This document shows, piece by piece, positions 55,001-63,073 of a DNA stretch of 64,000 nucleotides; the stretch's first letter is position 1; each line of letters starts with the position of its first letter. The stretch lies in NCBI GenBank assembly GCA_903927025.1, contig CAIYLG010000022.1, forward strand, positions 80,424 to 144,423, written 5' to 3'. A model generated the notes under the pieces. It was not told the DNA's origin. It saw only the letters and a list, made by a program, of their open reading frames with translations, and did no database searches. The position numbers were made by a program, and so were the translations under genes. Source of the DNA: an uncultured Armatimonadota bacterium (GTDB taxonomy: Bacteria; Armatimonadota; Fimbriimonadia; Fimbriimonadales; Fimbriimonadaceae).

Positions 55001-55385
55001 GCCTCAATTGATCGACGAGATAACGAGTTCGCAGATCGAGTTGGACCTTCCAGAACTAATGCTCAAAGTCGAGTTGCCGTCGGACGAGGACAGCAGGATT
55101 GTTCGCCGGGCGCTTGCACTTCGGTCTATTTGTGATAGAAATGCAAAATGGCTTTTTGACCAGGAAGGACGCCTTGCAATATCTGATGGCGTACTGAAGG
55201 CTTTCCTCGACCCTGAGATGGATCTTGAACATGGCATGCGGAGCCTTGAGAGCCTAGTCCTTATGTCGTCCCTTCAAGGGCGAGCGAAGGTGGACAAGAG
55301 CGTTGTACCTACCTCTTCTCAGGTGCGAATTCATGCGGATCCGGATCGGTTCAGGCGCACGCAGTGGATCGACCAGTCCGACTAG
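52068..55385 (+). CDS. Very large AAA-type ATPase of unknown function
   Basis: A 1105-residue protein. The C-terminal third is an ATPase: Walker A GAPGNGKS at residues 792-799, Walker B AFWDE at 851-855, a sensor-like IFVFAGS at 893-899, then KGSDFKSRLTGVLDI and a conserved helical end with EHGMRSLESLVLMSSLQG. The stretch DEYD...PLGWLSYFLGPMQDG recalls ATPases annotated with ryanodine-receptor-like (RyR) domains in bacteria, which I recognise only by pattern. Residues ~200-370 (DWLVVVFANDAALIIPPKG at 309-327) look like a Rossmann/kinase-like fold, perhaps PfkB-like. The first ~120 residues resemble nothing known to me. Base composition looks lower in GC than flanking genes, and there is no operon partner, so acquisition and a role in defence or stress are possible. 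Confidence 0.75.
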   Translation: MASDKDTSASKVTHGFQRDIVVAGELMLKRVLMQNEAVYPFSLQGKQDVHQFSYVSGATNIEFLLKACAEYDYLQTQKFRNKGTNREFAKDIKNYRTKGVLDSTLSSPISSTIYGPSSIGTTERKRKALLGALITETVAYGTTHSLIKQQDSNFKSFRRTEYLGNGKRRKCDETPVKQQVSSKDDLVLTLSLDFEHFLENPLDTYFEQPLQFRKGFLVARLLVKPGELTETSQLARQTVIADNLNSCLQSHANVPRIAIISAESLRACHEEISYRVTWERTISDTLSVVDRIREKGTGMPALKSLKNFDWLVVVFANDAALIIPPKGVLTGIDGDTTTQIGEAVIFIASSSGIEHDYRNGFTGRTRGTETLVTTAISMYLARLRSSDINNPQKIASHLRLATTLGIKASRHLQAHGYVSVKAPMRRYVTEKEVTGDEQLTEILRKLEKNWGPRWKDGSHDPNSISASDSTFFLWNRLQSAQYVDHFQRKFFETPIGLPGDDIITWPFGDIAEILYDGYPTYGSFPPTSFALKDGRDIVYKQTTNVANAWHRAGWLSSSVIPRDRAKRGSESGSDSEAITPDGRSEQRLPNPGEPFCDRSSTNEHDSQWWSLREVALQNFVSRVFKDITADHREGPDGSKSLIEKVQQAFLECLVVYGTDHLNATNQIRSKLLDLRLVFHCQRLLKLNLVGRSIVIRNLATYYGNAPTDKRVSDLAGFLGELNEKPFYGAPEFIPTTETLVPRNLIDLVPELKVGKWHSIDRRDIQSVRDIRERLINYQKSHINKPLNLGVFGAPGNGKSFVVKEVLTEVYKGIKDVEFLEYNLAQFTQPSDLTDSFLEIQNVSLNGRLPVAFWDEYDTDLNNIPLGWLSYFLGPMQDGKFFVDRGLKTLPECIFVFAGSMFSNFGSMIALDRLARGKPLLLAHDFHLMGTEVTVGKFNCHQWRRAKGSDFKSRLTGVLDISGITEDLPLKLAWEKDHVPQLIDEITSSQIELDLPELMLKVELPSDEDSRIVRRALALRSICDRNAKWLFDQEGRLAISDGVLKAFLDPEMDLEHGMRSLESLVLMSSLQGRAKVDKSVVPTSSQVRIHADPDRFRRTQWIDQSD

Positions 55386-55909
55386 AGAACAGGTTCCTTA
55401 TCCTTCAGTCGGCCGTATCGCGGGTCTTTCGTTGCCACCCAGTACAGGTAGTCCGTGTCTACCATCTTGCCATCCAGCATGTCGACCAGAATTGCAATCT
55501 GCCCCCGATGGTAGAAGGCATGTCCCACCAGCTGCATGAGCTGACTGCCGACGTTCCAGCGGTATCGCTTTCCATCCGAGAGTTCGTATTCGAAGTCTCG
55601 GTTGAACTCCTCTGGCGTCAGACCCGCGAAATATTCCGTCCAATGAGCCTCCAGTACCATCATCCTCTCTCTGAGATCGCTCAAAGAATCTGTGGTCGGC
55701 CACCAATCACCGGCTTCTTCGGGACGAGCCCGGATTCTTGCTAACCAGTTCTTCCGGCAAGCGACCAGATGAGTTGCAAGATTGAGGGCTCTCCGATACT
55801 CTTCTGAATCCTGGCGTTCTGCTGGAACAGATTCGAGCATGGAGAGGATCTTTTGATCGCCATCCGCCTCCTGTTCGTACCAGTTGCGAAAGATCTCTGG
55901 AACAGTCAC
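55382..55909 (-). CDS. DinB-like metal-binding protein
   Basis: A 175-residue four-helix protein of the DinB/YfiT superfamily. The three metal-binding histidines are suggested by ATHLVACRKNW near residue 46 and GHAFYHRGQIA near residue 137. These proteins act as thiol-dependent transferases or hydrolases on small molecules in the few studied cases; the substrate here is unknown. Its stop codon overlaps the stop codon of the large ATPase on the other strand (CTAG). Confidence 0.85.
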   Translation of the reverse strand: MTVPEIFRNWYEQEADGDQKILSMLESVPAERQDSEEYRRALNLATHLVACRKNWLARIRARPEEAGDWWPTTDSLSDLRERMMVLEAHWTEYFAGLTPEEFNRDFEYELSDGKRYRWNVGSQLMQLVGHAFYHRGQIAILVDMLDGKMVDTDYLYWVATKDPRYGRLKDKEPVL

Positions 55910-55945
55910 GCGAAGATTCTATCTGCAGGGCTCAGCATCCTGCAC

Positions 55946-56563
55946 CTAAGAAACTCTTACTGGCACGGCCGCACCATAAAGAAAGGTGCTGACGTACTGC
56001 TTGATCAACGCCTCGTGCTTGTCCGTCTCCACGGGATGCCCCCAAACCACCTGATAGAAGAGGGTGGCAATAAATGGACCGAGGAAGGAGCGTGCCGCAG
56101 CTTGGGAATCCATCCTTTGGATCGTGCCGGCTTCCATTTGCGCTTCCATGTAGCTAGAAACGATTCCTATCATTCGGACTGGGCCGAACCCCGCAAACGA
56201 TTTTGCAAATTCCTGACTCCGAAGCGCCTCCGTAATCACAATCCGTATGACCGGCCCAGAAATGGGTTGGTCGATCATCTTGAAAAACGACCAGGCAATC
56301 TCAGTCAAGCCAATTTCAGGTGGCTGCTGATTCAGCCACTCCCGCCGGTCATCAAGAAGCGCGGCCGGAGACTTTTCGAGGATGATGCTCCTAAGCAGGT
56401 CCAGCTTGCTCGGAAAGTAATGAAAAATGAGCGTTGCAGACTTCAGCCCAGCAATTTTAGCGATGTCCCCCAGGGAACAGCCTGAGTAGCCGCGGTCCGC
56501 AAATGCCGTTATGGCTGCGTCGACAATCTGCCCGCGAGGATCTTTTTTATCTGAGACTTCCAT
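55946..56563 (-). CDS. TetR-family transcriptional regulator
   Basis: A 205-residue regulator. The N-terminal helix-turn-helix is QIVDAAITAFADRGYSGCSL followed by GDIAKIAGLKSATLIFHYFPSK, standard TetR. The remaining helical ligand domain is not specific. It is divergent from the flavodoxin-fold oxidoreductase gene with ~160 bases between, the classical arrangement for a repressor and its target. A candidate operator lies just before its start (56573-56588). Confidence 0.92.
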   Translation of the reverse strand: MEVSDKKDPRGQIVDAAITAFADRGYSGCSLGDIAKIAGLKSATLIFHYFPSKLDLLRSIILEKSPAALLDDRREWLNQQPPEIGLTEIAWSFFKMIDQPISGPVIRIVITEALRSQEFAKSFAGFGPVRMIGIVSSYMEAQMEAGTIQRMDSQAAARSFLGPFIATLFYQVVWGHPVETDKHEALIKQYVSTFLYGAAVPVRVS

Positions 56564-56572
56564 GGCTTCCGA

Positions 56573-56588
56573 TTAAATGATCAGTCAA
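56573..56588. promoter_or_regulatory. Candidate TetR operator
   Basis: TTAAATGATCAGTCAA, read on the other strand as TTGACTGATCATTTAA. It is centred on the palindrome TGATCA and resembles TetR-type operators of the TTGACTGATCAGTCAA kind in one half. TTGACT could also be a -35 element for the tetR gene. Placement upstream of tetR fits autoregulation, but the match is partial. Confidence 0.35.
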
Positions 56589-56725
56589 GAGCTTATCACA
56601 GCTGATTCAGGATGCAAGTCTGAGATTTCACTGACAGTGCTGCTAGGTGAATGAATCTACAACTTCTTGATTCAATAGCAATGGAAATCGCTCAAGCATC
56701 GTAGTTTCAGGCAAACCGCGAACTC

Positions 56726-57364
56726 ATGATCACAGAAAAGCATGCCCTTATCGTTTCCGCCCACCCAGACAGCCGATCCTTCACGATGTCACTCTCGAAC
56801 GTGAGTCAATCAGCCTTGACGGAAGCTGGATATACCGTCGAACGAAGCGACCTTTACCAAATGGGATTCAGCGCCGCCGCCGGCACCGAAGACTTCTTGG
56901 CTCAGTTAGAAGACCCGTTCGACATGCAGGAGGCACAGTTGGCCGCAGTGCAGACAGAGGGCTTCACTCCTGACTTGGCCACTGAGATCGAAAAGATTCG
57001 CCGAGCCGATCTCCTTGTTTTCCACTTCCCTCTCTGGTGGTTTTCAGTGCCGGGGCTTCTCAAGGGCTGGATTGACCGAACGTTTGCATACGGGTTCGCC
57101 TATGGACGTCATGGCAATCTAGCAGGTAAGTCCGCGATGGCAGTGACTTCAACTGGCGGCCCACTTAGCAGCTACAACGGAACCGAGCGATCAACCGTTG
57201 AGGACTACCTAAAGCATTTCTTGGTTGGAACGATCGATTTCTGCGGCATCGAGCGCTTGCCCCTGTTTGTGGCCTACGGCCCGGAGCGGCAGCCACCTGA
57301 AGAGCGAGAGGATGTTCTCTCCCAGTTCCGATCTCACCTTCTCGCGTCCATCCAGAAAGCTTAG
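56726..57364 (+). CDS. NAD(P)H-dependent flavodoxin-fold oxidoreductase (MdaB/NQO-like)
   Basis: A 212-residue FMN/FAD-binding quinone reductase-like protein. The N-terminal ALIVSAHPDSRSFTMSLSN is the flavin phosphate-binding loop; VFHFPLWWFSVPGLLKGWID and the later VTSTGGPLSSYNG are the flavin-ring contacts of the MdaB/NQO2 group. Such enzymes reduce quinones or nitroaromatics by two electrons and are frequently repressed by TetR regulators released by toxic compounds, which fits the divergent tetR gene. Confidence 0.92.
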   Translation: MITEKHALIVSAHPDSRSFTMSLSNVSQSALTEAGYTVERSDLYQMGFSAAAGTEDFLAQLEDPFDMQEAQLAAVQTEGFTPDLATEIEKIRRADLLVFHFPLWWFSVPGLLKGWIDRTFAYGFAYGRHGNLAGKSAMAVTSTGGPLSSYNGTERSTVEDYLKHFLVGTIDFCGIERLPLFVAYGPERQPPEEREDVLSQFRSHLLASIQKA

Positions 57365-57395
57365 GAACGAGCGCCTTCGAGTGTTTGGAGAGGGT

Positions 57396-57770
57396 TCAAT
57401 GCGACCCCAACAAAAGCTGGATACCCAGACCGGCTCGGACCTTGACGGAAGGCAGCCCACTTTCAACCGCACCTTGAAGCATCATCAGCACTTCTGGCTG
57501 GATCGCCTCATCCTCGACAGCAAGATGAGACAATGCGTCCAGCGCCCATGCCCGGACGAACTTATTTTGCGATCCAGCTTCTTTGAAGGCGAAGGCAAGC
57601 ACCTGGGGTCGAACCGGCTCGGGCCATTCCACTCGAGGCACCATCCGGCAGAGATGCATTCGGACTGTCCAGTCCTCAAATTCCATCATTGCAACCAGTT
57701 CGTCTGGGTCCAAAATTGATGGATCCAGGCGACTGGCTCGTTCCAGCTCTTTCGCTCTTTGTGCAGCCAC
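57396..57770 (-). CDS. HEAT-repeat-like small protein
   Basis: A 124-residue, all-helical protein. LVAMMEFEDWTVRMHLCRMV and FVRAWALDALSHLA resemble HEAT repeats, in line with the repeat length. No signal peptide. It is convergent with the quinone reductase-like gene and lies 38 bases downstream of the stretch where the GH130 gene ends. Function unknown; HEAT repeats mediate protein binding. Confidence 0.7.
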   Translation of the reverse strand: MAAQRAKELERASRLDPSILDPDELVAMMEFEDWTVRMHLCRMVPRVEWPEPVRPQVLAFAFKEAGSQNKFVRAWALDALSHLAVEDEAIQPEVLMMLQGAVESGLPSVKVRAGLGIQLLLGSH

Positions 57771-57808
57771 AGCACATTCAGTCTATCTGCCGGATTGCCG
57801 ATTCCTGC

Positions 57809-58816
57809 CTACCACCGGTTACCCCCGAGGATGACTCGCTCCTCTGGGAAGCCTGAGACACCCGTCATCTGAGATCCATCGTAGTCAAGCCAATCCAAGA
57901 GCTCAATGAGGCTGGCAGTAGCAAGGCAGATGGAACTGTCCGCGGCACCATAGTAGATACGGAGTGTGTCGCCATCATCCATGAGCGTGACCCCGCATGG
58001 GAAGATTGCGTACGGCACATCCCCACCCGTCTCGTATTCTTTCTCCGGCCCAAAAATCCAACTCTGGCCGCGGCGCAGGCAGATTGCCGGGTTGTTCAAA
58101 TCGAATAGGGCAAGGCCAATTCTATAGATTGATCCGGAAGCGTGCTGCCTTACTCCGTGATACATCACGAGCCAACCACGGGACGTCTTGATTGGAGGTG
58201 GTGAGAGGCCGATCTTGTTCGCATCCCACCATGCGCCCAACCGAGCGGGCAAGAGGACGGCGTGACCGCCCCAGTTCATAAGGTCCGGTGAAAATGAGAT
58301 CCACATATCTGCTGTGTGATCATTTGCGGGCCGGTGAATGAGAACGAATTCCCCTCCGAACCGGGTTGGAAAGAGGGCCGCATCTTTGTCGTCCGACTGC
58401 ATTACGATGCCTAGTCGCTCAAACGTCACAAAATCCTTTGTTCGGGCCATTGCGACAGCAGGTCCAGATCGACCAAATGCAGTATAGGCAATCATGTAAT
58501 CGCCCAGCTCCTCCACAAAGGTGATTCGTGGATCCTCGACTCCCCATAGCTCTTCAGGGTGGTTCAGAGGGTCGGTGACAAAGGTTGGCGATGGGTCAAT
58601 CTTCCAGTCGTCGATTCCATTGGCAGATCGGGCGGCGCAGAGGTGAGAGTGCCCCCTAAAGTCTTCGACTCGACACAGCAACAGGGTCGTGCCATCCGCA
58701 AGCCGAGTCGCTCCTGGGTTGAACACGGAGTGGATTCGGTAGGGCCAATGCTCTGCCGTCAGAATCGGATTGGATGGGTGGCGGTGAAGTAATTCCACCC
58801 GGAGTGATTTGTTCAT
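57809..58816 (-). CDS. GH130-family glycoside phosphorylase-like protein
   Basis: A 335-residue five-bladed propeller of family GH130, enzymes that phosphorolyse or hydrolyse beta-mannosides. Motifs: HPSNPILTAEHWPY at the N-terminus, SVFNPGATRLADGTTLLLCR, the catalytic-site VEDPRITFVE, DKDAALFPTRFGGEFVLIHRP and LVMYHGVRQ. The paired basic residues around RVED that bind phosphate in phosphorylases should be checked to separate phosphorylase from hydrolase. Its ATG overlaps the glycosyltransferase gene stop by four bases, so the two are translated together. Confidence 0.9.
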   Translation of the reverse strand: MNKSLRVELLHRHPSNPILTAEHWPYRIHSVFNPGATRLADGTTLLLCRVEDFRGHSHLCAARSANGIDDWKIDPSPTFVTDPLNHPEELWGVEDPRITFVEELGDYMIAYTAFGRSGPAVAMARTKDFVTFERLGIVMQSDDKDAALFPTRFGGEFVLIHRPANDHTADMWISFSPDLMNWGGHAVLLPARLGAWWDANKIGLSPPPIKTSRGWLVMYHGVRQHASGSIYRIGLALFDLNNPAICLRRGQSWIFGPEKEYETGGDVPYAIFPCGVTLMDDGDTLRIYYGAADSSICLATASLIELLDWLDYDGSQMTGVSGFPEERVILGGNRW

Positions 58817-61128
58817 AGCAATGTTCCAGAAAGCGAAGGTTTGCGTACCGCAGGCATGGCGGCACTCATTTCGGCATAGGAGCAGAGGTATGCCAGAGTG
58901 GATTCGGCACCTTGATTGCGGCTGATTCGATCCGCATGGAGACCGTCTGCGCAGCCTCCTGTCAGGGGGTCATACAGTGATTTATTGATATGATTCTCGC
59001 CAAGAAACCATCGGAAGGCACGGTGTGCCTCCGCAAACCATTGCGAGTCTTTGGTGATCTTGTGGGCAGTGAGGGAGGCAGAAACGGATGTCCAAGCCTC
59101 AATGGGTTGTTGATCGAAAGCAATACCCAGCACCTCTCCCCTTCTCAGCCCCTTGGTGCCTATCGGTGAGAAGTAGCCATTAGAACTTGTTTGTAGCCCG
59201 GCGAGCCAGTCGAGAGCTCTGAGGCCGTCCTCAACCATCTGAGAATCGTTCAGCACCGTTCCCGCCAGCATCAGTGCCTGAGCCATGCGTGGATTGGCGT
59301 AACTCAGGCTTTGTTCAAACCATCGCCAGTCCCGGCTAGTATTCGCAAGGTAGCAGCCATGGAGTCTTCTTGCCATCTCTGCGATTGCGGCAACCACAGT
59401 TGGATCATTAGGCTTCGCCGCGAGATAAGCCTCCGCGCTCAAGATTCCATAAGTCCAAGTTCTTGGACTCGTCGACTTGAGGAGCGCGGGTACTCCCTGG
59501 CGGTAGATCGAATCGGCCGCATCGCGAAGATTCACATCCGCACTTCTTCGAACGGTTTCTCCTAACGACCACATGGCGCGTCCGTGAGAGTCCTCGGAAC
59601 CCGATTCCTCCAGCCACTGCCGGCCATAGCTCATAAAGTTTCTGAACCAGCCTGTTGCAGGGTTGAAGGCACTCAGAACAAAGGCCAGATACCTGCCTTG
59701 GAATGAAGCAAGCCGATTCATGATAGGTGAGTTGTGTTCGAACTGAAGGGTGAAGAGTAGGGCACGAGCGTTATCATCGACGCAGTAGCCCTCCGCTCGA
59801 TTTGGCACCGTGAAATTGGCGTGCTGAAGCATTCCCGTGTCATCGGACATTGCAAAGAGGTGATCGAGGCGCATATTGCCAAGTTCAACTTTGCCGCCGT
59901 CCTCTTTTTGAAAGTGCCGCTCTGGAGGTTCCATTTGATTCTTGTGATTCTCTGAGGCGTGGTTAAAGGCCTTACGGTAGCCGTCGGACGCAGCAGACCA
60001 CAACATTTCTTGGCCAAAGGCGGCGGCCGCCTGACTCATCTTGGTTCGAGCGTCGAGGTCTGACTCAACACGCAGCACGGCCTCAGCGATAGCCTTGGCA
60101 CTTCGGAAGGGAACAAACACTCCGCGTCCGTCGGCGAGCAGTTCCTCCGCGTACCAGTACGGCGTTGAAATCACCACCTTCCCTGCACCAATCGAATAGG
60201 CTAATGTCCCAGAAGTGATTTGTGTAGCCTTCAGGTAAGGCGTAATGTAGATATCCATCGCCCCGAGCCACTCGACAATCTCATCCTGAGTGACGAACCG
60301 ATCCACGAAGCGAACGGCATGGTCCACTCCCAGCTTGGTGGCAGTGGCAGATAGCTTCTTCCGGTAACCCTCTCCATGGGCAGCGACGACGTGCGGATGG
60401 GTGGCACCCACGATGATGTACGCCGCATCAGGATATTGCGTAAGAATCTGCGGCATCGCTTCGATGACATATTCGATTCCCTTATCCGGGGAAAGTAGGC
60501 CAAAGGTGAGAATCAGCGGCCCTTCAATGTCTAGGCTCGCACGGAGTGCCTTTCCTGCCTCCGGATCCATCTTTGGAATCCCATGGTGGATGAGGCTCAC
60601 CTTTTCTGGATCCGCCTGGTGAACTTCGACAAGGAGATCAATCGCCTTGTTGCTCATCACGACGATTCGTGACGAACGCCGCAGCACCTCATCCAAAACA
60701 GTTCTTTGGGCTTGGGATGGATCTTGAAGGACCGTGTGGAGAGTCGTCACGATTGGAATCTCAATCTTCCGCATAAGGGCGAGCAGGTGGGCACCCGCCT
60801 CCCCGCCGTAGATTCCAAATTCATGTTGAATCGAGAGGACGTCATATCCCCCCTCATTGATCATTCGAGCGGCATCGACGTAGCATCCCACCTCTTGATC
60901 ACAAATTGTTCTGACAACTTCAGCTGGGTAGACGTGACCGGCACCATCGTCCATTGCAAAGCAATCCACTCGGGTATCTGGGTTTGAAGAGCGCAGAGAT
61001 GCGGCTAAGTCACCGGAGAAGGTCGCGATCCCGCATAGTCGCGGAGAGCAGGTTCCAAGTAGTGCAACCGCCATTGGTTCGAGGGGGGAATCTTTTATTT
61101 CTTGCTGGGTCGCTATTGGAATCTTCAC
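58813..61128 (-). CDS. GT4 glycosyltransferase fused to a toroid-type C-terminal domain
   Basis: A 771-residue protein. Residues ~18-390 form a GT-B glycosyltransferase: GTCSPRLCGIATFSGDLA at the start, IQHEFGIYGGEAG, then ILTFGLLSPDKGIEYVIEA, the acceptor/donor lobe, and IGAGKVVISTPYWYAEELL in place of the usual E(x)7E. From ~410 the protein becomes helical with regularly spaced GWFRNFM, SHGRAMWSLGE, NPRMAQALMLAG and EAWTSVSASL, suggesting an alpha/alpha toroid as in glycoside hydrolases and epimerases. This two-domain arrangement, co-encoded with GH130, suggests a mannoside-type glycoconjugate or storage oligosaccharide pathway. Start is GTG. Confidence 0.85.
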   Translation of the reverse strand: MKIPIATQQEIKDSPLEPMAVALLGTCSPRLCGIATFSGDLAASLRSSNPDTRVDCFAMDDGAGHVYPAEVVRTICDQEVGCYVDAARMINEGGYDVLSIQHEFGIYGGEAGAHLLALMRKIEIPIVTTLHTVLQDPSQAQRTVLDEVLRRSSRIVVMSNKAIDLLVEVHQADPEKVSLIHHGIPKMDPEAGKALRASLDIEGPLILTFGLLSPDKGIEYVIEAMPQILTQYPDAAYIIVGATHPHVVAAHGEGYRKKLSATATKLGVDHAVRFVDRFVTQDEIVEWLGAMDIYITPYLKATQITSGTLAYSIGAGKVVISTPYWYAEELLADGRGVFVPFRSAKAIAEAVLRVESDLDARTKMSQAAAAFGQEMLWSAASDGYRKAFNHASENHKNQMEPPERHFQKEDGGKVELGNMRLDHLFAMSDDTGMLQHANFTVPNRAEGYCVDDNARALLFTLQFEHNSPIMNRLASFQGRYLAFVLSAFNPATGWFRNFMSYGRQWLEESGSEDSHGRAMWSLGETVRRSADVNLRDAADSIYRQGVPALLKSTSPRTWTYGILSAEAYLAAKPNDPTVVAAIAEMARRLHGCYLANTSRDWRWFEQSLSYANPRMAQALMLAGTVLNDSQMVEDGLRALDWLAGLQTSSNGYFSPIGTKGLRRGEVLGIAFDQQPIEAWTSVSASLTAHKITKDSQWFAEAHRAFRWFLGENHINKSLYDPLTGGCADGLHADRISRNQGAESTLAYLCSYAEMSAAMPAVRKPSLSGTLL

Positions 61129-61753
61129 CTGATACAGCCTCCGCCTTGGGGATTCACCGGTTAGCCCGGGATCAGCGCGTAGGACCCGGGTGGATTCCCG
61201 TATGTTCCGGGTTTATTTGGGTTATTCCGGTGTGGGTTTGGACGACGCTCAGTCGTTGGCTTCAGTTTCGTTTCTTGCAGGCTGAAGTTATGTGGAGTTT
61301 AGAATGACCGTGATTTATGCCAGGCACATGGGCGGGCGGGTGGGCATTCAGAAAGGGGTTTCAACATCGTCGTCGCCGGTTACCCTAAGTTCTTACGCGC
61401 GATGCCCATTTGTGCAAGGCATAGCGTAGGGCTGAAATCCTGGCCAGATCCCTACTCCTGTCGTCGATTGTGATCCAGCCGAGCGGCTGGGTGCGGCCCA
61501 ACTGGCGAGAACGCCGGAGGGTCGAATGGCCATGGCCGAGCGCATGGCAACCATTGAGCGAGTCTTTGCCGATATTGTCTGGAACATGGGAATATCCAGA
61601 TTCCGGATGAATGGCATGAGGGCTCGAACCCCTGAACTTCTCGATTCATCGGGACGCTCTCCCAGGTTAATTGGCACCGAGGGGATGACAAACGTCGAGC
61701 AAATCGGAAACGCCATCGTTTCCGCGCTCATCTTTAGACCCAGTCTGAGTCTG
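61129..61753. other. Intergenic region with a tRNA-like segment
   Basis: About 620 bases without a supported gene. The part near 61150-61215 has several CCGGG-type inverted elements in the leader of the glycosyltransferase gene. The part at 61608-61678 (minus) resembles a damaged tRNA. Long overlapping frames exist on both strands (61393-61794 minus, 61526-61918 plus) but neither has a ribosome-binding site or a recognisable domain. Confidence 0.4.
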
Positions 61754-63073
61754 CTATTTGGCGCGGTGGTTTCGAGGGGAAACCACCGCGCCAACGAACT
61801 TCCACTTATCAGAATTTTTGATTCTCGAATAGTTCATCCAAGTAACGCCACACGGCAACAAGGCGGCGTTCTCGTAAACGGTATCTGTTTCCGTTGCGAT
61901 CTGGTGCTTGGTTCTTAGACTGAGGAGCTTGGTCCCGTTGAGATCGTAAAGGTCGATGGAAGCCCTTCCATATAGCAGGAAGACACCGCTATCTCCGGGC
62001 ACGACTTTCCAAATTGCATCTGTATCCACGGATGCCGTGCGCGTGATGTCTCTTTTTTCGTCGATCTCCACAAGAGTGGTGTTGCCATTCCAGTCCGTAC
62101 AGAGAACCACTGGGTTTCCGCCTTGCTGGCCTAAACAGGGTCCGAAGCGGGGTTGTTTATCCTTGGGAGGCCCCATGCGCATGAATGCGCCATGCCAAAC
62201 GTCCTCGACCTTTCCATGCAGGATTGAACTCCAAGGAAAAAAGGCTACTCCCTGATGTTCTTTTAGCCTGAGGGCCCTGTAGTAGTTGTCATCTCGATAT
62301 TCAGCAAGAATTCGGTTCCCAAAGAAGACCACCGTGCTTGGTGAGCCGAAAGACGAATCCGCAAGAGTAATGAGCGCGCGTCGAGCGTACACACAGGGGC
62401 CAAAGGAAATTGGATTCGACTCACCCAACGGTCCAACGAGCGGAATTGGAGTCTCTGTTCTCGGCCGTATTTTTGCCTTAACCGCGCCCGTCGCGGCCGA
62501 CAATACGAACAGTTCCGGGTTGAGTTGTGGATCTGGAACGACAAGCAACAGGTTCCCCACCCCAACTACGTTTGGGCGAATCATATAGTCGAATGATCGC
62601 TCTTTCTCGTCGAGTTCAAACGTTTTCGTATCAGGGGAATAGCCAATGCTTCGAGCAATCGGACGAGTCTCCACGTGCACGATGAAATTCAGGGCGCCAT
62701 CGTTTCGTCTTCTGCTTTCGACTTCCATCTCGATTGCGCCGTCTGGTTTTGAGTATGTAAAACAGAAGGCGACTGATCCCCCAGCTTCAACGGGAAAGGC
62801 ACCTAGCCGCCAATAGTCATTCTGGTTGAAGCCTCTCCAAGCCACAGCTGCATGCGATGAGAGGCTTTTCTCCCACAGACGCTTGCCAGAACCGGCGTCG
62901 ATAGCAACCACGCTGGGCCACTCGACGACGAACACGGTCTTCTGCGTGCCTACGATCTGCGAATTAGGATTCGTCCTAGATTCAAAGGTAAATGGGACAG
63001 TCGTGATCTCTGCCTTGTCGAAATCCCCCGGAAGACCGAAGAGTGTTGCTCCAGCGATCAGGCTTCCTATCAT
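61754..63073 (-). CDS. Exported PQQ-like beta-propeller protein
   Basis: A 439-residue protein with a probable N-terminal signal peptide (MIGSLIAGATLFG). The sequence repeats beta-strand units of the PQQ-enzyme-like repeat type: VEWPSVVAIDAGSGKRLWEK, LLLVVPDPQLNPELFVLSAA and later units ending ...VLCTDWNGNTTLVEID. There are no catalytic residues visible, so a binding or scaffold role is likelier than dehydrogenase activity. Its last codons lie in a strong hairpin (61758-61794), so the terminator overlaps the coding end. No partner gene is adjacent on the same strand. Confidence 0.7.
   Translation of the reverse strand: MIGSLIAGATLFGLPGDFDKAEITTVPFTFESRTNPNSQIVGTQKTVFVVEWPSVVAIDAGSGKRLWEKSLSSHAAVAWRGFNQNDYWRLGAFPVEAGGSVAFCFTYSKPDGAIEMEVESRRRNDGALNFIVHVETRPIARSIGYSPDTKTFELDEKERSFDYMIRPNVVGVGNLLLVVPDPQLNPELFVLSAATGAVKAKIRPRTETPIPLVGPLGESNPISFGPCVYARRALITLADSSFGSPSTVVFFGNRILAEYRDDNYYRALRLKEHQGVAFFPWSSILHGKVEDVWHGAFMRMGPPKDKQPRFGPCLGQQGGNPVVLCTDWNGNTTLVEIDEKRDITRTASVDTDAIWKVVPGDSGVFLLYGRASIDLYDLNGTKLLSLRTKHQIATETDTVYENAALLPCGVTWMNYSRIKNSDKWKFVGAVVSPRNHRAK
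61758..61794 (-). terminator. Hairpin overlapping the end of the propeller gene
   Basis: A perfect 15-base-pair stem (TTGGCGCGGTGGTTT and complement) with a seven-base loop. It encodes the final VSPRNHRAK residues of the propeller protein. In the minus direction the stem is followed by TAG and a mixed sequence, so termination would rely on stem strength. Confidence 0.5.

Noticed and set aside
55853..56485. 210-residue plus-strand frame opposite tetR
   Set aside because: Antisense shadow; the TetR helix-turn-helix is unambiguous.
61393..61918. Overlapping frames of ~130 residues on both strands near the tRNA-like segment
   Set aside because: Neither has a ribosome-binding site or recognisable domain, and each crosses the strong hairpin at 61758-61794.
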